NCBI RefSeq assembly: GCF_026210795.1
Contig: NC_089434.1
Span: 3,348,001 to 3,412,000, forward strand
Length of the DNA stretch: 64,000 nucleotides
Direction: 5' to 3'
Source: Rhizophagus irregularis
Lineage: Eukaryota > Glomeromycota > Glomeromycetes > Glomerales > Glomeraceae
Shown: positions 10,531 to 23,069 of the stretch, in pieces
How positions within the stretch are numbered: position 1 is the first letter of the stretch
Layout of the letters: each line of letters opens with the position of its first letter
The notes under the pieces: generated by a model
Seen by the model: only the letters and a program-made list of their open reading frames with translations
Told to the model about the DNA's origin: nothing
Databases searched by the model: none
Position numbers and translations under genes: made by a program

Positions 10531-11056
10531 AAGTAACTTATTTCTAAAAATAGATGAATATATATTTTTTTACCTAAAAGCCAAGGATTCGAAAACGGAA
10601 CATCCGAGTCCAATGATTATGTTAATTTGGGTTGGCACCATAATTCTGACAAGAGTTATTAAGCGAAAAAGGTCTTATTCATTAAAATATTAATATTATA
10701 AATTCAATATAATTTCGGCCACTATGGTAAGGTAGGACCGGGAAATCTTTACTATATATCCCCACATTTTTATTTTTATTTTTATTTTAGCAGGTGAAAC
10801 AATTTGAAGTACAGATTGTTAACTGTTTATCCCCACATTCGAATATTACTACTGTATAAATTCAAATAATGTAGTCACCAGTTTTCATTAGATTCGCAAA
10901 AAAATTGGTTACCCGCTTAAGGCTTAGATTCGCACATACATATTACAAAAAAAGTAACCGCCCATTAGTTTGATTCGCAGTTATATATATAGGTCCCCGA
11001 TTATCATTTGATTCGAAATTTTTTCTGATCTTTAGTATTTTTGATTTTAAAAAATA
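10530..11056 (+). promoter_or_regulatory. AT-rich interval with four copies of a TTTGATTCGCA-like motif
   Basis: Copies of T(A/T)GATTCG(C/A)A lie at 10888-10898, 10924-10934, 10969-10979 and 11006-11016, spaced about 36-45 bases, and the last is about 40 bases before the ATG at 11057. Two blocks reading ATCCCCACATT lie at about 10759 and 10831. The rest is A/T runs. The clustering suggests a regulatory region or the end of an element; either is inference. Confidence 0.35.
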
Positions 11057-14000
11057 ATGTCGCTTCCTTATGACTCTCGTCAAAGCCGCTTTACCTCTTT
11101 TGATAACTTTCAAAAATTTATTAGTACTAAAAAAGTTCTTTGTAAATGTGGTAAAACTGTTTCGCTTGGTGCTATATATCAAGTTGCTAATTTTCAAAGA
11201 CATTTTCAAAGTAAAAACTGTGATTACTATTTAAATAAACAACCAAGCATAAATGTCTTTTTCTCAAATAGCATATCAGAAAATGATGAAGAAAATAGGA
11301 ATGATGAAGGAAGTAACGATGAAAGAAATAGAAAACGAATTGCTGTTAGGTGTCAGGGTCTCTGTGATTTAGAGCATATTAATTATGTTATAAATAGTCC
11401 TGCTAGCTTTGGTGGCGGAAAAAGAGCCAGAAGTTATAGAAAAACAACTTTTTCCAGAAAAGTTTCCAGAAAAAACCCTTTTACTAGAAAGAAACTTAAT
11501 AAAAAACAACTAAAAGAATTTGAGAGAGTATTGGAAGCTGAAGCTACTTGGCGTTCGGATAAAGAAGATTTAGCTATATCATGCACAATGTGAAAAAAGA
11601 ACAACTAATGAAAGCTCTCTGTGTAATAAGTGTGAAGAATTAAAGGGTAATAAACGTTTGGATGAAGCACTTAAAGCTGTAAGTTTATATTTTTTATTTT
11701 TATTTTTACTTTTATAAATACTTTATTATTTAAGAAGCGGGCAACAAGTAGTACCGTTAAATTTATAGTTATTAGAGCTTCTCAAGATTTCAAATTTACG
11801 GCAATTTTTGGCTGCTACAAATAGTAAAAGTGATAATGCGGAATTTTGGATCAAAGTAGCCCAATTTGGCTTAAGTGGAACATTTAGTGGAGATAAAACT
11901 TTTGCTGAAAAAAAAATGCAGTCTATTTTCTGAAAGTAGCCGTGAATATAAAATCTTTAAGAAGGCTTTGCTGGACTTACAGTTCAAAGAATTCGGTAAT
12001 TATTATTTATTTATTTGAATTTTATATAATAAATTATTATACAAATATCTAAGTTGATAATTGATTAACTTTTGAATAATAGATAAATTCGTAGAACAGA
12101 TTCCATTGTAGTTACTAATCCTGATTTGGTGATAGAGATTAGAAAACTTTATGTAGTTTTCACAAATTGTATCAAGTCTTAATTAGAATGGGCCGATTAT
12201 AGTCATGGCATATTCTACGAAATTACGAAAAACTTGAAAGACCTAACCACATTGCTGGGTCAACCTTACCACATTCAGAAACAACTATTGCAGTACTTAA
12301 TGATGTTCATCAAAAAAATTAATCATATTAGAGAAATGATGCAATTGCTACACAAGTTCGTGATATAGCATCGAAGGTTAGTAATCATGAAATATACATA
12401 TTAATTTTAATAAAATATTAATTAGTTATATTATTTTTAATTAGATTCCTATTGGGAAAGTTGCACCAATGATAGTAGCAATGATTCCTACTAAAGGTGA
12501 TGAGGGAGCTGATTAAATTATTCGTCAAGTAATTGAAGTGGCACATGTAGCAAATTTTGAACATTATAAGTTTTGGAGCTGATGATGCTAGATCTGAGTT
12601 TAATGCACAATCAATTATTAGAAATGAAGCATCGAAGACAAACAAGACGACAGAACTGCATTACGTACTTTCATTCAAATACTTTGATGCAAATTCCAGT
12701 TAGTGGTACTTTAACTGATGACCTATTCGTATTAGGTAATTATTTTGTATCTTTTTTATTTTTGATTTGATCTAAATATTTATTAAATTTGCCTTTTATC
12801 TAAATAGGACAATTGATCATAGAACGCGCATTGAAATGGTATTACGTGCTTATTTTTTTTTTAAACATATGGAAGGACTATATTGAACGCAGTAATACTA
12901 ATACACAATATTCAATAAAATGGTATAGCTTACAAAAAAGTTTTATCTCAATTCAAAGTTATGATACTAGTATGGTGGAGTCTTTGGTAATGCTTATAAT
13001 AGATCGTGAATATTATCCACAATATCCTTTATTCCATGGGAACATGGAATTGAAGCTTTGGAACATACATTTGGGATTTCACGAAGAGATTTTAATTTTT
13101 ATGAGTTTTTTAAGATACAACAAAGAGTTTCATATCGGGATAAAATTTCACGAGCAGGAATAATTGATACTAATAGAGAACGTGATTCTGCAGCAGGTAT
13201 TTACAATTCATTTTTTTTATTTTAACTTCTAAAATGCTTCAAATAATTTATAAGCAATAAATATATTTTTAGGTTATGTTTTTATGTGAAAGTGACGTGC
13301 CATCTACAGTATATCAAAATAATTGAAAGACTTCGCACATGGCCTACTACTGATGATATATAAGAATGTACCAGAGTTGCATTTAATGAAGCTATGTCAT
13401 TAGCAAAATATATTCATATAGATAATCATGAAGAATCATCAATTCCTGAATTTATTGCACATATAGGAAAAATGACAGACGATGAGGAGGATAACCAACA
13501 TAATGAATTAAATGGTAAATAAATAGAATTATATTTAATTAATTAAAGCAATATTATTTTAATTACAATTTATTAATTTAGAATTAATGAATACTTCTGA
13601 TGAAGCTAGTTTAGATCGTTCATCCATAGTTGGCAATGTAGCTTTAGAAATATCACGTATATTATCAGATTCACAGAATGAAAATGATCAATTATATGAA
13701 GAAAATTTGGATGATAATGAAAATGAGGAAGTAATACAACAACTGCCATCAGTTGGAGAATTTCCTGATATTCAATATATTATACAACATCCTCGGCCTA
13801 TACCAATTACTTTTCACCCATTTCAACAATTTTTTACCGATGTCATTTTTAATATTACGATTCTTTTACAAATTCGTCAAAGTCATGATGCATTTTCATC
13901 GTAATTTGCAATCAAATTCATAACAAATAGTAAATAGAAATAATAATCAAATACAAGAAATTAATGGAAATGCTGTTAATAAGCTTATTACCGAAATAAC

Positions 14001-14545
14001 AGCTAACAATATTGGTGAAAATCAAAGAAGAAGACGCCGAGATTGATGTGAAGGAAGGAAAAGATTAGAGACATTATCTAAAATAATAATTTAGGTGATT
14101 GTTACATTTTTATTTTGCATTATAAAAAATTTATTTATTAATTATATAATTTATTTATTTAATTTTTAGTAACAAATCTTAGCTTGGCCAATGTTTCTGA
14201 TATTAATCCTTTATGCAAAAATGGATTCTTAATAGTTTATTCCAATCATATTTTATGTTTGGGAAAAGTTATTACAATGTATTGAAAATGTGGACAACGA
14301 CATACATGGGTTAAAAAACCAGCAGGATTTTTAGATAATTTATCATTAAGATTTATATGCAAATGACATCGCTTTTTTTCATGTGAAAATTCAATAGGAG
14401 ATATTACAATTCATATTACTCCACATGAAGTGGTTTATTTTTTGGGTATGCGTTCATATACAAATGTAGAAAATCACTTAATTTCAGTAGATGATGAAAC
14501 CATTTCAGTTTATGAATGTTTTAATCACCTTCTTCACGTGATTTT
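11057..14545 (+). pseudogene. Decayed multi-exon gene of a repeated, unnamed fungal family
   Basis: The first exon is open for 178 codons from ATG at 11057 and starts MSLPYDSRQSRF. It has a possible zinc-binding stretch, CKCGKTV...H...C, at residues 29-56, then a basic, acidic-flanked part and a block NSPASFGG. Further right, open pieces occur in shifting frames between plausible introns: CEKRTTNESSLCNKCEEL near 11587, VAPMIVAMIPTKGDEGA near 12449, REYYPQYPLF near 13009, EFFKIQQRVSYRD near 13108, NVALEISRILSDSQ near 13636, and VTNLSLANVSDINPLCKNGF near 14170. I recall similar multi-exon proteins being numerous in Rhizophagus genomes, possibly part of a DNA transposon or a host family. Several frame breaks and stops show that this copy is dead. 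No function is assigned. Confidence 0.6.
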
Positions 14546-15880
14546 CTCTCAAAAGTTTTTGATAAATAAATAGTGTGGTTGATAATATTATTATTAACTT
14601 TTTTAAGGCGTTTGTAAACTGATTCGCTTATCGCAAGATTAAGATCAGGTGCCTGCCATCGGGAATTATTGAAAAAAAAAATTCGCATAATTTAATCCAA
14701 TTATTCCCCCCAACAGGTTTATCAAGCACCAAAAATTCCAAAATCAACATCTCGCGAACGCATTCGTTTAATTGAAAAAATAAGAAACCGTGAAGTTATC
14801 ACATAAAGGTTCACCGGAAATCAAATTGACAATGTCACAACAAACTTTTTTTTGCAGAAATTGGAATATATATTTTGAAGCACAAATTTAGATTTGATCT
14901 CGGCATTCGGGCAGAGAAATATTAATTCGTGATCCGTGAGTAAAATTTATATATGAATTCAGTGCAAATTTATATTGATCGCTAGTAATTTTACATTCAA
15001 TACTTAACATATTTTAATACATAATATTTATCCCAAAGTTTCAAATATTCTACTTTTAAAATAATTTTTTCACAATTTTTTACTTTTTATTTGATGTCTC
15101 TATTGCAGGTCTTTTATATATGTTGATTTAAATATATCTTTATTATGCTTAAAAATATTAATTTCTTCTCAGGTGACATTCGTCATTAATAATATGATAC
15201 AACTCTTAATAAACATTAATAATAGTGCCAAATATAGAAAGTAACAAGTTTCATTTGTCAAGGTTAATATCCAAAGAATTAATTCCAAATCAGTTTTTTC
15301 AAGTTTATCTCGAATCCTAAACCAGAGGCCTTTAAATTTTTGAATTAACGGATTGGTAAATAAAATAAGCTAACTTTAATTAGCTAGATCTAATTTTATT
15401 TCGAGACTTCTGAATGGGACATAAACGAAGGTGTAGAATGAGAATAAATGTGCAGTAATCAATTACTATACCGACCTAGCGAAATTTTCAGTTTTAAAAT
15501 AAATCAAAGTTAGTTTAATTCGATGAAATTGAGCAAACTAAAAAATGTACTACTATATTTAACGTGGCAATAAAATCAATAATCAATAAACAATTAAACA
15601 AAATATTTTTTTAAACTACATACTTCTTATACTGGTTAAATACAAGCCCGATGTGGTGAATCTTATTATTTATTATGCCTGAGTTTGATCTGGAATCGAT
15701 AATAAGGAATAATTAAGGGAAAAGCGTTATAAACAAAGAACTACCTCCAAAAAGTTGTTGCAATTGAAGATGCAATACAAGAAGCTGATAAATCTATTCT
15801 TTTAATATATTTTTATTTTAATTAATACAATAATTTTATTCTTTAAATTTAACGAGCCATCAAATTATTTGCAAATAATC
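14546..15880. other. Interval without a recognisable gene
   Basis: A short open piece near 14718-14805 reads VYQAPKIPKSTSRERIRLIE. It could be the relic of an exon preceded by an acceptor (CAACAG). The rest is AT-rich, with closed frames and no repeat I could match to other parts of the window. Confidence 0.3.
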
Positions 15881-16309
15881 ATTTAATTTCGGAATTATGT
15901 AGTATAATAATGTTTATTAGAACTCAATTTCATTTAATAAACAATAAACAATAACCAATTCTATGGCCTTATTAATTTTAATTCGAAAATATCATCCGAT
16001 TTCGTGGAAGGGGAATGTACAAAAATGAGTACGTTGATACCGTATATCTTAAAAAAAAAAAGAACCGATTTTTGATAAGCCAATTTTTTTTTACTAAATT
16101 TATTATATCTATTATATACTGTAAGTATTTTTAAACACTAAGATAATAAAGTCAGTAAAGTTAAATACTAAATTGTTCTTTTATATTTGAAGAATTTCGA
16201 TCGAAAGTAGGTTTGCCAATTAATTTAAGTTTTGTCATAAAAAGATTTTGCTGCATATTCAGATTATAATTATAAGCGAAAGGAAGCGAAAGTATAGTTA
16301 ATCTCATAT

Positions 16310-16561
16310 TTAGTGAAAGGCGGATCCACTAAAAAATTGATTTGTGAATGGATCATTTGTAATTTGTATCGGTAATCGTATAAACCGTTTAGGTATAAAT
16401 GTTTTATATCTAAAATGTCGTTGTCTCCGAATAATACGATCAACGTAAGATGATGAGACGATAGTAGGATTGTAACGAGTTGTAGTATCAGGTTGATTAT
16501 CAAAAGAATTGTTTAAAGCATTTAAAGCATTTGACGAAATTTGAGCTTGTGAATGATTCAT
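16310..16561 (-). CDS. DPF-motif small basic protein, unit A copy
   Basis: An 83-residue frame starting at an ATG. The protein begins MNHSQAQISS, has a Ser/Asn/Thr-rich first half, then an arginine-rich stretch (DRIIRRQRHFRYK, residues about 41-53), and ends with NDPFTNQFFSGSAFH. Homologues lie at 25963-26220, 35547-35786 and 50966-51133. All keep YxPTI or YPTI, the Arg/Lys-rich centre and the C-terminal DPF-x-NQ-x-F-x-G-x-x-F. No signal peptide, membrane segment or known domain is seen. The small size and basic centre would suit nucleic-acid binding or nuclear entry, but that is inference. Length differences between copies are whole codons. Confidence 0.65.
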   Translation of the reverse strand: MNHSQAQISSNALNALNNSFDNQPDTTTRYNPTIVSSSYVDRIIRRQRHFRYKTFIPKRFIRLPIQITNDPFTNQFFSGSAFH

Positions 16562-16911
16562 TTTAAAAAATATAGGAATAAAATTTAAAAATATAATAGA
16601 TAACTTTTAAAAAAGTTGAATTCTTAATAATTATTATTTTTTAAAAAAGAAAATTATAATAATTATAAGTATATATCATGTCTTAAATAAGCGTATTTCT
16701 TTTTTTTTGTTCTTTCAAAATAATTTCTCCATAAAGGAAAGTATCTTAACTAATGAAAATTATAGAAGAAAATTAATTGAAGGAAATTATTTAAAGAAAA
16801 AAAAGAAAATAAAGAGTATTTTCAAATAATTCGCTAAAGCGACTTTTTATAATTTTTTTTTTATTATTATTTAAGCATAATTTCCCAATATATTAAATTT
16901 CAGACAATTAT

Positions 16912-16929
16912 TTTTTATTTTTATTTTTA

Positions 16930-16960
<31 letters not shown>

Positions 16961-17023
16961 TTATTTTATTATTTTATTTTATTTTATTATTTTATTTTAT
17001 TTTATTATTTTATTTTATTTTAG
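16912..17023. repeat. TTTTTA / TTTTA microsatellite
   Basis: About 110 bases of hexamer TTTTTA repeats pass into pentamer TTTTA repeats with occasional TTATTTTA breaks. A shorter counterpart lies at 36155-36207 in unit C, and unit B lacks it, so the tract changed length after the duplication. Confidence 0.85.
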
Positions 17024-17032
17024 CCATTATTC

Positions 17033-20000
17033 CGAGTCATATCTGAGTAAAATCAACAAACTTAGATCGAATATCATTTTCTGTTTATGGTAAGTTACCA
17101 AATTCACTAAAGAGAATCAAATTTTATTTATTTTATTTTAAATTATTTTAAAAAATTATTTATGTCAAATGTCAAATATGTCAAATACAAATGCATATAT
17201 CGCGTGAGGCTTAATTGTCACACAATAATTGCCCCCAATAATTGCACCAATAACAATGATTGAATAGTCAACCCCTTTTTTAAGGTGTGACTATATAGAG
17301 GGTCAATTGCAGTTTATGCATACCGGTAATATAATCTCAAACATGACAACGTTTACAAAAAATTTTTCTATAATCAAAATTTTCTCTTAAAATAATTTCC
17401 TTTAGTAAAAAAAAAAAAAAAGTTTTTTTAATTTAATAAAGGAGCCAAACATCCTTGGATTACTAAATTTAGATGTAACTTAGTAACACCAATCAAGTAC
17501 GAAAAAAATTAATGTCACAATGAATTATTTTATTATAATTTGAATAGTTGATTTACTTAAATGAAATTTTTTCGTTCCGAAAAAAGGGGATTGATTAATA
17601 TTCAAAAAAAAATTCTTTATATGCATTCCTTTTTTGTTATCTACTTATGATGATAAACAGAGGGATCACAGCAGAGGCAGGTATAATAAAGAAACGAACT
17701 ATTATTATCAACTTGTTTCCAATTCACATAATTATAATTTCCTTTTTAAAAAAGTCTTTTAAAATAATATGGATTATAATTAGTAATTGAATTTTATAAC
17801 TATTAAATAAAATCGATAACGGCTCAAAAATTAAATCATCATGCATATAAAACATGCAAGATAAGCGCAATTTCTAGACCTGTTATTTATCATTAGTAAA
17901 AAAGACAACATCTAAATTTTACTCAGATCCAATTCGGAATTATACAAAATAATTAATAAATTAATAATTTTTTTTCGGATGTTTACACCGAATGTTAAAT
18001 GGAATGACATTACTAAATTTAGAGTAAACTAAATCAAACTATTTAAGCCATTATGCAACAAATATATTCCCGAGTCAGAACTGAGTTAGGTTTAGGATTT
18101 TATTAAAATCCGGTTTTTGAAAATTTTTTAAATTTTTTGATTGATGTGAAATTTTTCCCCACCCTTTTTTTTATGCAAAATCATCAATCAATCGTATAAC
18201 AAATCAAGTATTACCATATGATACGATAATACACAGTAAATATTTATATTATCGTTACTTTTATCATCCGCTTCTGAAAATGAAAAAAAAAATTATTATG
18301 CAAAAAAAAAATGAAATGTCATTATCAATTCAATTCGTTCCCGAATTAGATCCGAAAGCGTTTTTTTTAAAAAAAAAATTATAATCCGGATGACTATAAT
18401 TTGTTCTTGAAAATTACCAAATTTAGAAAATATCCCTGACATTTTTTTTTATAAACCAATTATATGTGTATATATTTTTTTTATTTATTTCTTATCATTT
18501 GTTCCATCCCGAGTCATATCTAAGTAAAATCTTTTTTATACTAAATAAAATGGGCAATTTGTTGCTCCGTGCTCCCGTTAAACGATTGAAAGAAAAATTT
18601 AAAATACCAAATTTAGCGACGGAAAAAAAAAATTTATAAAAAAATTTATTATCAATCGTTACGCATAGGTGGTATAGCCAATCATGGTTTTACACATTTT
18701 TTTTTTTAAAAAAAAAATTGATTGACTGATTGAAAGCCCGTTTGAATTACTTAATTTAGTAAATCATAAACTCCGATTTTAACTTAAATAGAATTCGTTG
18801 TTCCAAAAGGAAAATAAAATTGAATTAAAGTTTCATAAAAAAATTTTTCATTATGCATTCTTTTTATTATCTGCTTATTATTGTAAAAGATAATGAAAAA
18901 ATTGATTATTTAAATTACATTAATTATATTTGAAAAAGGATCACAACAAAGGCAGTTACAATAAAAGAGATGGCTGCTATTGTCGATTCGGATGATTGTA
19001 ATTTCCTTTTTTTAAAAAAAAATTATTAAAATAATATGATTGTAATTTGTAATTTAACTTTTATAACTATTAAATGAAAAATTGATATTCCTGGTATAAC
19101 TTAATTTAGAAATAATAAATGAAGCAATTATTAAAAGGCTCAAGAATTTCAAGTAAAAAACCTGAGTGAATACAATTTCTGAAAGTGAGAATCAGACTCA
19201 TTCTATGTGAGAAAATCCTGAACCATCCTGATTGACAATTTGTTGTGGTTTAACTAAATGTTAAATAGAATCAACGTTCCAAAAAAAAAGAATTGCCAAA
19301 TTTAGAATAAACAAAAAGAAATTTTTAAATTTTTAATCAAATCATATGCATCAATTTGGGTACCGTGCCAATCATATATCCCGAGTCAGTCCTGAGTAAA
19401 GTTTCCAGTTTGATTGTGTTTTTATGTATAAATTATCGTTTCTTTTACATCATCTAATGAAAAAAAAGTATGGGGAACTGATATCATCATCAATATTTAG
19501 ATTTGAGATGCATAATTTAAAAAAAAAAACGTGTTTGAAAAATTTAAAATTTGGAAATACCTCTGAAAATTTTTTTTTTTATAAACATACTGTAAATAAT
19601 ATAAATAAATAAATATATTTTAAAAAAAAAAATCATTATAAAATTTTTTCATTATTTATTTTATTATTTAGTTCCTAATATATTAATTTTACAACTTTTT
19701 TTTTTATTCTTGTTTTGTTCCCGAGTCATATCTGAGTAAAATTTTTTTATACTAATATAATTTAGCAACGGAAAAAAAAATTTCAAAAAAAACTTTATTA
19801 CCAACGAAATTTTTTTTTTTTAAGAAAAAAAAAATGATTGGAACTTGGAATGCAATTGATTTGCATAACTTAGTAACACCATGTGATTCCCGATTAAACG
19901 GAATTCTTTGTACCAAAAAATTTTAATCTAACTATTATCCGATTCCGATAAGTTATGATTTCCTTTTTTAAATAATTTATTAAAATATTAGTGATTTGTA

Positions 20001-20340
20001 ATTAAGTTTTATAACAACCAAAATTTTAATCACTTATGCATACTAAACATATAAGATAAAGCGCAATTTCAGGCCAGAGCAATACAATATAACGGGATAT
20101 GTTAAAAACCTTTTTTTTCCGATGAAATATATTTTATATAAAAAACCTTGAATCATCCCAATTAGTATTTAAAAGGGAATCAACGTTCCGAAAAAAAATT
20201 ACCAAATCTAGAGTAAACTTGAATGTCGTTATCGATTTTTTTTTTACGGTAGTTGAAAATGGAAGCCGATGATTCGGAGATAAATTGAATCTTCATGTTT
20301 AAAATTACCAAGTCTAGAGTAAATTTAGATTCAATTTATC
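17033..20340 (+). repeat. Array of diverged sub-repeats inside unit A
   Basis: The middle of the unit repeats a set of short blocks at irregular spacing. One block is of the type CCCGAGTCAgaacTGAGTAAA, at about 17031, 18069, 18507, 19379 and 19720. Others are ACCAAATTTAGAGTAAAC-like blocks, ATTATCGTT...CTTTTATATCATC-like blocks, and CGAATTAGATCCGAAAGCG-like blocks. The same set occurs in units B (27089, 28648) and C (36894) and at 9394. This looks like an older amplification nested inside the 9.6-kb duplication. No coding capacity is visible. Confidence 0.6.
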
Positions 20341-20358
20341 TCCGAAACGTCGGCTTCC
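20261..20358. repeat. Snap-back inverted duplication, 32-bp arms
   Basis: 20261-20292 (GGAAGCCGATGATTCGGAGA onward) is the reverse complement of 20327-20358 with two mismatches. The 34-base spacer contains the unit's CCAAGTCTAGAGTAAA block. Unit B has the arm sequence only once, at about 29411, so the inverted second arm arose in unit A. Confidence 0.7.
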
Positions 20359-21619
20359 ATCGATACCGAAGTTCTAATAAAAAAAAAACTTTTTTTTTAT
20401 ATTATTGCTCCGACGAAAAAAAACATCATATCGTATGGCACAGCCACACCAAAAGAAATATAACCAAATTAAATCCGATTTACCAAATTTAGAGTTACCC
20501 CTGAAATTTTTTTCTTTTTTTCTTTATATTCAAACTACCTTGTTCTTTTAAATTCTTTGAAGTTCCATCGAGAACATTTTTATTAGTGTGAATTACTTCG
20601 AATTAAAATAAACAATACGGTAATTTTCTTAAGAAAACCCTTCCTTTCCATTTAAAGAATGGACATTAACTAAAACAAAAAAAAATTTTTTTTTTTTTAA
20701 TTATACATTTAATATTTACTATATGACCGGCCTATAAGGAACAATAAAAACAAAAATGCTGTAAGTTTAAATTTTTTTTTAAGAAAAAAGGGAACCAAAC
20801 ATAGGAAAAAAAAGAAATTTTATATAAATGAATTTTTTTTTTAGAAAAAAAAAGAAAAGAAATGGATAATCAATCAGTCATTTTAATTAAGTGAAGAATC
20901 AATCTCAACATGAAAGAATATTTATGCTAAATATATTAGAACATTTGTAAACAACTATATGATGAACGGTTTTGGTCCCATAAGTTGATTGCGTTGGAAA
21001 AAAAATATAGCCTTCTTTTTCAAAATTCAATCAAGATAATAATTTACTTTATGGTTTACGTCCAATTTCCAAATAATTTCAAGAATAGCAAAAAAAATCA
21101 ACTGTCGTAAGAGAAGATTTTTATAATTTTATTTGATTTTTTATAACTGCAAAATATAATTTGAGTTAAATCAACATCAACTAATCAAGAACAAAATCTT
21201 AAGTCTATTGTTGATGCTGCTTTACAAAAGAGGAGCAGATCAAAATGTTTCTAAATGTAATCTACGTTTAATCTCAAGATATCATCATCATCTCCTTGTC
21301 TTTTTCGCTTCCTTTTACTGGCCTATTTCATCAAATATAAGTTTCTTCTCAGGAGACAATCATTGCGATAATAATTGCATTTTGCAAGCATGAAAGTATA
21401 ATAGCTGTAATAATACCCTGATCCTTCTGATTCTTCGGATATTCGAGTTCTTTTGGGAAAACCCGTTCCATGGAAAAATAAACATGAACATATGGATTAA
21501 TTGAATTCTTTACAGTGGTAGGAAGATCACAAATTTTAGACAAGTTTCACCAGTAATGACCTTTTATGATAGAGATTGTTCAAGAAACGCCAATTCCCCT
21601 CATAGTACCCATAGTACTC

Positions 21620-21620
<1 letters not shown>

Positions 21621-21651
<31 letters not shown>

Positions 21652-21652
21652 T
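21621..21652. repeat. AAT trinucleotide microsatellite
   Basis: About ten ATA/AAT repeats. The matching place in unit B (about 30705-30716) has only three or four, so the tract has expanded in A or contracted in B. Confidence 0.85.
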
Positions 21653-22382
21653 AAGACTATTCAATCAATACTCATGCGTAGAACATCATTATTTTCGATA
21701 CGGATATCAATCAATGGAATAGTGTATGACTTCAATCATACTTTGATGTCACCGACTACTAGAAACTACCTGAAACCTGATCGCATGCTTTAAACATAAA
21801 AGTTATGTCCATCCGATATTCAAGATTAATGATTATACTTCCACAAAGAAGTTTGAAAATTGAATAAGAATTCTTCTGATTGAGATTATTGGATCTGGGC
21901 AATGTCCAATTAATACAATTGGATTTTGTCCAATCGGAATAGGATATATCTGTGATGTCTAATTAGAGGTCTATATGTCCGACTGAGCAATGGTGAAACT
22001 TTTCGACATTATAATTTATTAATAATAGAAAACAAATCTAATTAGAGATTTAAATATCAGTAACAAATACAGCTTCTTTCAACATCCTTATACATTTCCA
22101 GATTTCCTCCGGTATAAATTCTGTAAGATGTAAAAACCGTTGTTTATGAAACAGTTTTCCAAGATGGTAATCAGTGTGGCCAGGAAATCTTATTGGAAAA
22201 CGAGAATAATGATTGTATTCTCATTAAAATTTCGTGATTTGAAATTGATATTATACTAATGATTTTAATATCCTTCACGCTTTATATCTTGCCTAATGGT
22301 TTTAATGTCCTTCACGCTTTATATCTTGCTGAAAAAGAAGAAAAGGAGATATGGAGCATGATTAACATTATCATATGATGTC

Positions 22383-23040
22383 AAGAAAGCTTTGAAAGTA
22401 GATTGTTCATACCTTTTTCACATGGAGATCTACCCTGCAAGACGCAAAGTTGACTAACGCCTGGCGATCTCGGAATTGCAAAGTCCTCACGTCTTCATAA
22501 CATACTGTTTTGGCATCAAATATTTACTTATGAAGTAGGTCCTGTACCGTGACCAGACACTCTTTCACATTTTTCTCCATTTTTGGGGGAAAAAATAGAT
22601 AGAGGTAAGACTATTTTTTTTCGAGCATAAAAATTATTCAGTCGCACTATCGCTTGATCTACTTATTTTTGTCGCACAGGAGTACATGCATTGTGGCTCA
22701 GCAAAAAATATTCAGGAAAATTCCGCGTTGTTGCATTTATAACAGTGTAGCATATTCAAATTTACATTATATTTAATATATTTTTTAATATATTTTATAC
22801 ACAAAAATAAGAAGGGAATATTTTATTTGAAAAGAATAATTTCTAGAATCTACGGGACAAATGAGTCTTAATTTTATATAATAAAAATTGCTATTTTCTG
22901 AAGAATTAAAAGAACGAAAATTAACAGATCTTTGATGTAAGCTCTCCTTCGGAATTTTTGTATTCTTAACATACCTATCAATAATTAGCATGCGTGTACC
23001 TGTTATTTTGCGGACATGTTCAAATTTGCCTTCAAGTCCT
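22383..23040. other. 3' flank of the SKICH-like gene, unit A arrangement
   Basis: This interval lies between the 1.9-kb repeat block and the gene stop. Roughly 22400-22675 has no counterpart in unit B, so there was an insertion here or a deletion there. From 22679 (GAGTACATGCATTGTGGC) to about 22950 the sequence recurs in unit B as its reverse complement at about 31800-32060, because of the inversion there. Confidence 0.6.
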
Positions 23041-23069
23041 TTGTCATGATTTATTTTAAAATTTACCTC

